A stretch of DNA of 64,000 bases from positions 31,219,310 to 31,283,309 of the forward strand of contig NC_068352.1 in the NCBI RefSeq assembly GCF_014633365.1, given 5' to 3'. Numbering within the stretch: the first letter of the stretch is position 1; each line of letters starts with the position of its first letter. The position numbers and the translations under genes were made by a program. Origin of the DNA: Diospyros lotus (Eukaryota > Streptophyta > Magnoliopsida > Ericales > Ebenaceae). This document shows positions 58,378 to 64,000 of this stretch, piece after piece. Below the pieces are notes generated by a model. It was not told the origin of the DNA and made no database searches. It was given only the letters and a program-made list of their open reading frames with translations.

Positions 58378-58572
58378 TCTTTATTAAGATGGCTGAGTAA
58401 GGAGTACTTTTTGTACTCTTGAGACGCATCTAGTTATTGTACACCTTGCAGAATTTTTCTTAGTTGTTTCCTTAAAAAAAAAAAAAAAAAAAAAAAAACT
58501 GTGGAATGTTGTTAGCAAAGTCTTTGATAAGGTGGCTGAGTAAGGAGTACTTTTTGTACTCTTGAGACGCAT
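58378..58572 (+). repeat. Duplicated 52-bp hairpin block after LOG
   Basis: Two near-identical 52-bp copies, 58378-58429 and 58521-58572, contain gagtactttttgtactc. This is a perfect 6-bp stem with a 5-base loop, followed by ttgagacgcat. Parts of the same block (ctgagtaaggagt ... actcttgagacgcat) also occur at 57356-57407 inside the upstream ORF. Confidence 0.85.
58474..58498 (+). other. 25-A tract downstream of LOG
   Basis: An uninterrupted run of 25 A begins 104 bp after the LOG stop codon, between the two hairpin copies. It could be the fossil poly(A) tail of a captured RNA or a simple slippage repeat. Similar A-runs occur at 56571-56584 and 59581-59601. Confidence 0.5.
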
Positions 58573-60167
58573 TTTTTTTATCTTATGACTTGCATCAATT
58601 TTTATTTTGGTATGAAAATATAAATATATATATATGGTGTGCTCATTTGTTGTTTAAGTTTTAGCAGTTCACAGCAAAATGAACTTATGGAGTTACAGGT
58701 ATTCCTAACAACCCTAATTTATTACTGCAATTCAAGTTGGGGGGTGTAAGGTTTAGTTATGAATTATCTGGTTCATATTTAACTGTGAGTTTGCTATTGC
58801 TAGTTTGTAGTCTTGTGTGAATTGATTATCTTTATCTGCTCTTATTAAAAAAAAAAAATTGTGTTTCAAATAACGCTATTCCTAAAGTTTTGAAGTTATG
58901 CACTGATAGCCGGCTAAGTTTGCAATACGAAACATGGATGCATTGATTTCTTATTTGAAAACGTATGTGCATTAGAATAAGTAATTTGCATTCATCGGGG
59001 ATTCAAAATTTAAAAATTGGTTATCGGTCATAAAGTCAAAGGTAGCAGTAATTAGCTGATTAGTACATTGTATGATCCCTCAACAGAAGTGGAGACTATT
59101 ACCCAAGCAAGTGTTTGAGCTTAATAACCGTTAATTCTGAGTGAAATAACACTTACTCTAAATATGCTCTCTTGTTTATCTTATCTTTTCAATGGCTTCA
59201 AAATATCAATTCGCTTTGAATGTCTAGTATGATAGCGGATGAATTTGACTGGTTTCAAACTATGAATTAGATGACTGAGAAGCATGATAGGGGGATCAAT
59301 TTCTTTCATTTTGAGCCTATTTTTTTTCTTTAAATCAACCTCTTGTTAGCCCATTTGAGCCATTTGTAGTACAACTTCTTTCGTTACCCTCGTTTAACCC
59401 ATAACCATATGAATTTTATCCAACCTGGTGTGATTTTGGGAATTAGTCTGTTTATCTATTTTCATATTTAAAAAGAAAAAGAAAAAAAAAAGAGTAAAAA
59501 AAAAGAAGAAAAAAAAAAGTGAAAAAAAAGGGGGGCAAATTCTCTTAGCTATTCAGCATAACTGTTTCAAAATGAATGCTAAAAAAAAAAAAAAAAAAAA
59601 ATCCCGACACACCCTTTGCACACTCTACCTTTTCTTTGACAACCCGTATTAACCTTATAGCCCCATTACAACCCAGTCCGGTCCCTTTTGATGCTATAAA
59701 TCATGTGATCTCAGAATTCGAGTTTGGAGTAGGGAATCATGTTTAAATTCAGAAGTTACTCATCTAGAGCATTATTCCAATCATGAAGCTATGTCAATTT
59801 CCTTGTTCTTTCATGAAAATACGTTCCTTGTATTTGGGATGGCACCGAGTTTTGAACTTGTTCTGCATTTACTCTTATAACGGTGCACCCCCTTGTGTGT
59901 ACACCTGAGGAATCCTTTTTATTGGAGAGAAAATTCATAGTGAGATTTGAAGTCAAAACTTTGAGGGAGTAAGTCTGTGTGTTGGTTATCCTAATTTCTA
60001 TTCCTGAGATTGTATGACCTTTAACCAAAAATCTGATTTAGAATGCTAAATTACTTATTCGATTTTATGCATTTTGGTTTCGAATTTGAAATTTTTACAT
60101 TCATATAGTTATTGTGAATAAAGTTTGGCAGGTGTATAGTCTGATTGCTAAGGGACTAGCAATGTTT
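58573..60167 (+). other. Non-coding 3' region of the LOG-carrying element
   Basis: No convincing ORF is present. A second polypurine-like aagttggggggtgt sits near 58734. Long A/G runs lie at 59468-59533. The sequence resembles the non-coding zone between pol and the 3' LTR in Athila/Tat elements. Confidence 0.6.
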
Positions 60168-60180
60168 AAGTTGGGGGGTA
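60168..60180 (+). promoter_or_regulatory. Polypurine tract
   Basis: aagttggggggta lies directly before the 3' LTR start TGATTAG. It is the expected site for priming plus-strand DNA synthesis. Confidence 0.85.
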
Positions 60181-62125
60181 TGATTAGTGGTTAATTTTGT
60201 AAAAATTTTGTTATAATTATACCCTTCTTTCGATCTTAAATATGGTTTAAATTAGATATTAATATATATTTTATGGTTATATATAAATTTAAATTGAAAG
60301 ATGAATGAAATGAAGTTCTAAAGTAAATAATAATAATATATAAAATTATATATAATACATATATATCATTATATGCATGCATGTAATATATATATAATAT
60401 AATATAATATATATATGTGCCATGTGTAATACATATATATAATATATAATTTATTAATAACATTAAATTATTTTTATTTTTTTTAGGCATGAAGAATTCA
60501 AGCCCATGAAGACTTAAAGTCCATGAAGAATTCAAGTCCATGAAGAAATCAAAGCCATGGAGAAATCAAGTCCATGAAGAAATCAAACCCATGAAAAATT
60601 AAAGTCCATGAAGAATTCAAGCCCATGAAGAATTAAGGCCCAATTTGAGCAACCCATGGAAAATATTATTTGGAGAAGGCCCAAGGATTATTTTTAATCC
60701 TAATGAAGATTAAAAACCAATTTATAGAAATCTATTTTTATTTTTTATGTGAGAGCTTTATTAGGTGTGTTTTTTAGCTAAAATCCATTTAACCATTAGG
60801 TGGATATTATAGCTAAAATCCATTTAACTTTATGAGTGCTTTATTAGGTATGTATTATAGCTAAAATCCATTTAACTTTAAGTGTGTGAGTGCCCATTAG
60901 ATATAATTATGTCTAATTGAATAATTGAAATTGTGTGGTTTGTATTGCATCTTGTGGCCTATAAATAGCTCACTTGATTGCATTTGTAAGTGTGATTATT
61001 ATTCTTGAATCAAAGTTTAGTTATTTCCTTAGAATTCTCTCTTTGAGAATTGCTTTTGTTCTCTCTCATTTTCTTTAGTATTTTCTCTTGTGATCTTACT
61101 ACCTTCATTTCTTTCTTCTTTTAAATTCTTATGTCATTTATTATTACTTTATTATTCACCGCCTAAATGGACGGTTAGTTTATGCCTTTAAATTCTTGCA
61201 ATTTTAATTCTTGTATTTTAATTATCTACCGCCTAAATGGCCGGTTAGTTTCTTCTATTTTAATTCCTGTCATTTAAATTCTGTTATTTAAATTATGTCA
61301 TTTAAATTGTTGTCAATTAATTTAATAGAGATGAGTAGCTAAATCTAATCTTGGGTTAAGGCAAGGACAGTGTCTAACGCCAATGATTCCCAAAGAAAGC
61401 TACGCTTTAAATGAGTAACATTGGTTTAAACTTCAATATGAGTTTGTTTTGATTATTGAAAAATCACTAGGTTTGGATTGGAGCGTAAACCTAACTTAGA
61501 GCTTTCATGTCACGCATGAGAGTTACTAGAACTGGAAACGCTATCATACCCAAACCCGGATGATTAATTTAGTTGTTTTGTGTATTAATTGTAATTAAAT
61601 TTATGGTAGTTTTTTAAATTAGAATCCCGCATATCATGTATGGGGATTGCTTAAACTAAAGCTATCATTATCTTTAATTGCATTTAATAACAAATCCTCA
61701 TATATGAAATTAAATTAATGTTGCTAATCTTTTATGCTAATATTTGGGAATCAACGGGTTGGCACTGAAATTGTCTTAACTCAAGTACTTTCCAATTTCA
61801 TATTCTCACGTTTAGTATTTATTTCAACTTCTGTCTTGCTTTATTTTCTAGTATTTGTTATCTAAAAAATTATAAAAAAATCATGTTATCAATCCATCTA
61901 AATGCGTGTGCGTGTGTGTGACATTCTTTTTTTTTCTTTTGCCATAAATAAATCTCTCAGTGGACGACCTGGACTTATCCAGAAAGTATAAATTTAAATT
62001 TGAACTACAACTGCACTCGTACACTGACGAGTATAAACCTCTCGCCTAAATAAATAAAAAAAATATAAAAGTTTTATTATGATTTGTTTTTATTGTGTTT
62101 TAATTGCAGGGTGAGAGTGCAGTCA
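60181..62125 (+). repeat. 3' LTR of the LOG-carrying element
   Basis: The LTR is 1945 bp, the same length as the 5' LTR, and no differences were found in the stretches compared, including both ends and the 17-bp minisatellite. Confidence 0.95.
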
Positions 62126-62570
62126 CCACCCCATCTCAAATTTCCAATTTTGCCCCTACCTCATACACATATAAAAATATCCTCATGCCTTATATGGTCA
62201 TTTTGTATTTTCTTATTTCTTTTTCCATTTATTCAATTCAGCTCACTTAAATACATGGGCTCAAGCCCACTCACTAGCCCAATCATAATGGCCCAAAGGG
62301 AAACCCAATCCATTTCATTTATTTAAATAAAATACCACATAACTTGCACTTGGATTAACCCAATTTCAAAGCCCCAATTCATTAGAGATGGGCTTATTTT
62401 TGCTTCCCACATATAATAATAACACTTATAATTTATCCACAAAATTTACTTACATAAATTAGCCACATAAAAAAAATATTTTTCACATTTATTCTAATAG
62501 ACAAAATTTTCAATGCTCTAAAATAAAATATCCATAACGTCTAGGCCCACTAACGGGTCTTTACAACTAC

Positions 62571-62960
62571 TGTTAAAACTTTTATGGCTCACATCTTCTA
62601 AAAGAAATTGGTTTTTCACTTGCCAATCTTGCGCTGCTCCTTTGTGACAATCAAAATGCTCTCCATATGACAAAAAATCCCATATTCCATACTCGATTCC
62701 ATACTCGTACAAAGCACATCAAGTCAGATTTCCATTTTATCCTAGAAAAGATACATGAAGAGATTATCAAAAGTCGTTATGTTCCTACTAACCTCCAAAG
62801 TGCCGATGTTCTCACAAAACCTTTGCCTCAAGCCTTATTTTCAGCTTTTCTCACCAAGTTAGGAGTTCACTCAATTAAACCATATTCAAAAACAGAGGAA
62901 GCTTTGCCCAAAAATGCCAAAGACTCGGGACAAACAACTTGTGCATTCTATTACAATTAA
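62571..62960 (+). pseudogene. Ty1/copia RNase H, 3' part of the split element
   Basis: This continues the copia element broken at 40694. After a frameshift it reads H-L-L-K-E-I-G-F-S-L-A-N, C-D-N-Q-N-A-L-H-M, N-P-I-F-H, R-T-K-H-I-K, then A-D-V-L-T-K-P-L-P. These are the standard final blocks of copia RNase H. The C-terminal tail (S-I-K-P-Y-S-K-T-E-E-A) is repeated at 37345-37430 at the start of the element. Confidence 0.92.
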
Positions 62961-63250
62961 TATTCTTCAATGCTTTGCCTACCATTGGATAGATGATTAA
63001 TGATTTTGCACACCCATTTCAATTCTCTAGGAGACCAACGATCAAGACAAGTAATTCCTTTTTTACTGTTGTGGATATTTTCAAGGAAAGTTTAATTGCT
63101 ATTCCTTTATTGCTCTTGTATAAATATTTCTTCCCTTTTGTATGGTGAGCAGAAAAGATCAAATAAAAATTATTGTACAATCTCTTTATCTTTAAATATA
63201 TATGTATTATGTTTTATTTACTAAAACATTTTATGCTATAGTGAATAATA
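62961..63250 (+). repeat. Probable 3' LTR region of the copia element
   Basis: A TATA-like tataaata at 63119-63126 is followed by the short leader-like stretch tttcttcccttttgtatggtg. This follows the RNase H end as expected for a short copia LTR. Exact ends were not determined and no matching 5' LTR was found. Confidence 0.45.
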
Positions 63251-63730
63251 TAGAGAAGATACTAAGTTTCTGGCCAGAAATCAACATTCAATATTTTTTT
63301 AAAATATGCAAATAAGTTAGTTTTGGATAATAAATTAAAAATATGTTTTAAAAAATATCCAAACATTATGCACAAAAATAGACATACCAATATATAGTCA
63401 ACAACTAAAAAGAATAAGATATGTTAAAAAAGGGGTTCTTGTCGACTTACACAGGACAAGCTTGTGCCCCCATATGGCAAAAGAGTAAATTTTTCTTTGT
63501 AAGAATCAAGAATTCAAAAGTCACTTACAACAAAGCAACTAAGGGTAAAAAAAAAAAAATTGTTAAAGAATGAAAAGAAAAAAGTTAAAAATAATAAAAC
63601 TAAAGTAAAATGAATAGTCTATCTTCTCCAATTTTCCATCATTTCAATAAATCTAGCTATTTGTTTCTTCCACTAATGACTACAAGCAGCAGCATCTCAA
63701 CTCCATCCCCAAGCTTCTCCAAAAGGCTTA
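63251..63730. other. Non-genic AT-rich stretch
   Basis: No gene or element is recognised. It includes an A-rich run near 63548. Confidence 0.6.
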
Positions 63731-64000
63731 TGTTGGATCTTTAATCCAACATTGGGCTTATATGTGAATAATTATGCATTGCGGACTATCAAATATCGTT
63801 AAACCCAATTAAAAGTGATCTATTAAGTTTTGGCCTATTTGGGCTTTAATATATCTGATATGGTGCAAGTCTTTAATGTGTAGAGACCTAAAAGGTAATT
63901 TCTATTTTCTTGATGGGTTGAAATAGAAATACCAAAAGATAACAGGGAAGTTATCTATATATAAATAGCGGTTATGGTACTCGGATCACACAAATCATTT
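63731..64000 (+). repeat. Possible start of another LTR, cut by the window end
   Basis: The sequence tgttggatctttaatccaaca forms an inverted repeat beginning TGTTGGAT, a common start of copia LTRs. A TATA-like tatataaata follows near 63958. The rest is outside the window. Confidence 0.4.

Larger units (their letters stand above)
52922..62125 (+). mobile_element. Young Athila/Tat-like LTR retrotransposon carrying LOG and a virus-like ORF
   Basis: This is a complete 9204-bp element. It has two 1945-bp LTRs (52922-54866, 60181-62125) that showed no difference where I compared them, with a constant offset of 7259. A perfect 5-bp TSD, ccacc, lies at 52917-52921 and 62126-62130. The primer site matches tRNA-Asp, and a polypurine tract precedes the 3' LTR. 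The internal 5.3 kb holds a partial gag (55096-56325), no protease, reverse transcriptase, RNase H or integrase, and two foreign ORFs in sense orientation (57011-57556 and 57711-58370). It must have been mobilised by a related autonomous element. Lineage (Athila/Tat branch of Ty3/gypsy) is inferred from the gag linker motifs and the PBS. Confidence 0.93.
40695..62565 (-). mobile_element. Minus-strand solo LTR, split by three later insertions
   Basis: The outer ends are TGTCAAGGCC (40695) and GGTCTTTACA (62565), flanked by a perfect TSD, actac (40690-40694, 62566-62570), inside the copia RNase H. Read on the minus strand it starts TGTAAAGACCCGTTAGTGGG, close to the plus-strand LTR at 47928. 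Remaining pieces are 40695-42398, 47852-47922, 52501-52921 and 62131-62565, about 2.64 kb in total. It carries the family block gcttgctgagcctcatgg...(minus, near 41060). No internal coding region remains, so it is a solo LTR. The small frames in 41143-41877 and 62084-62326 are LTR sequence. Confidence 0.9.

Overview
The window is transposon-dense, non-genic plant DNA, probably from a dicot or woody species. It is very AT-rich and shows no intact ordinary host gene. It carries plant-specific elements: a Cassandra TRIM with 5S-derived LTRs, CACTA elements with 3-bp target duplications, Ty1/copia and Ty3/gypsy LTR elements, SINEs and MITEs. Many boundaries were read directly from matching target-site duplications (TSDs) and from paralogous empty sites inside the window.

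Layout. 1-1420: degenerate 3' end of a Ty1/copia element and its LTR. 1421-3287: decayed LINE-like sequence and simple repeats. 3288-20345: an old tandem duplication of a roughly 7-kb block (unit A 3288-10278, unit B 10279-20345). Each unit keeps a fragment of a captured GARP-type transcription-factor gene on the minus strand. Unit A gained a CACTA-like element and a triple SINE-like array. Unit B gained a long solo LTR (11410-14517) that itself contains a Cassandra TRIM (13456-14094), a SINE with 16-bp TSDs, and two MITEs. 22063-24693: another solo LTR. 25328-36433: an 11.1-kb CACTA element carrying two spliceable exons of an ATP-dependent phosphofructokinase gene and a second, nested CACTA (29800-33796).

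37345-63250: a broken copia element split by a multi-level nest. Inside its RNase H region sits a minus-strand solo LTR (40695-62565, TSD actac). That LTR was hit by a CACTA (42399-47848, TSD cca), by a plus-strand solo LTR (47928-52495, TSD acaag, itself hit by a SIRE-like solo LTR at 50139-51747, TSD aattg), and by the key element at 52922-62125 (TSD ccacc).

The key element is a 9204-bp Athila/Tat-like LTR retrotransposon. Its 1945-bp LTRs appear identical, so it inserted very recently. It has a tRNA-Asp primer site and a partial gag, but no pol. In place of pol it carries two intact foreign ORFs in sense orientation. One (57011-57556) encodes a small basic Cys-rich protein resembling the nucleic-acid-binding proteins of plant flexiviruses. 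The other (57711-58370) encodes a LONELY GUY (LOG) cytokinin-activating enzyme with its catalytic motifs conserved. Upstream are a TATA-like box and TGACG motifs, plus a candidate intron that would skip the first ORF and expose the second. Downstream is a 25-A tract flanked by a repeated hairpin that also occurs, with compensating base changes, inside the first ORF. A cytokinin-activating gene paired with a virus-like regulator on a young non-autonomous retrotransposon is the most unusual feature of the window.
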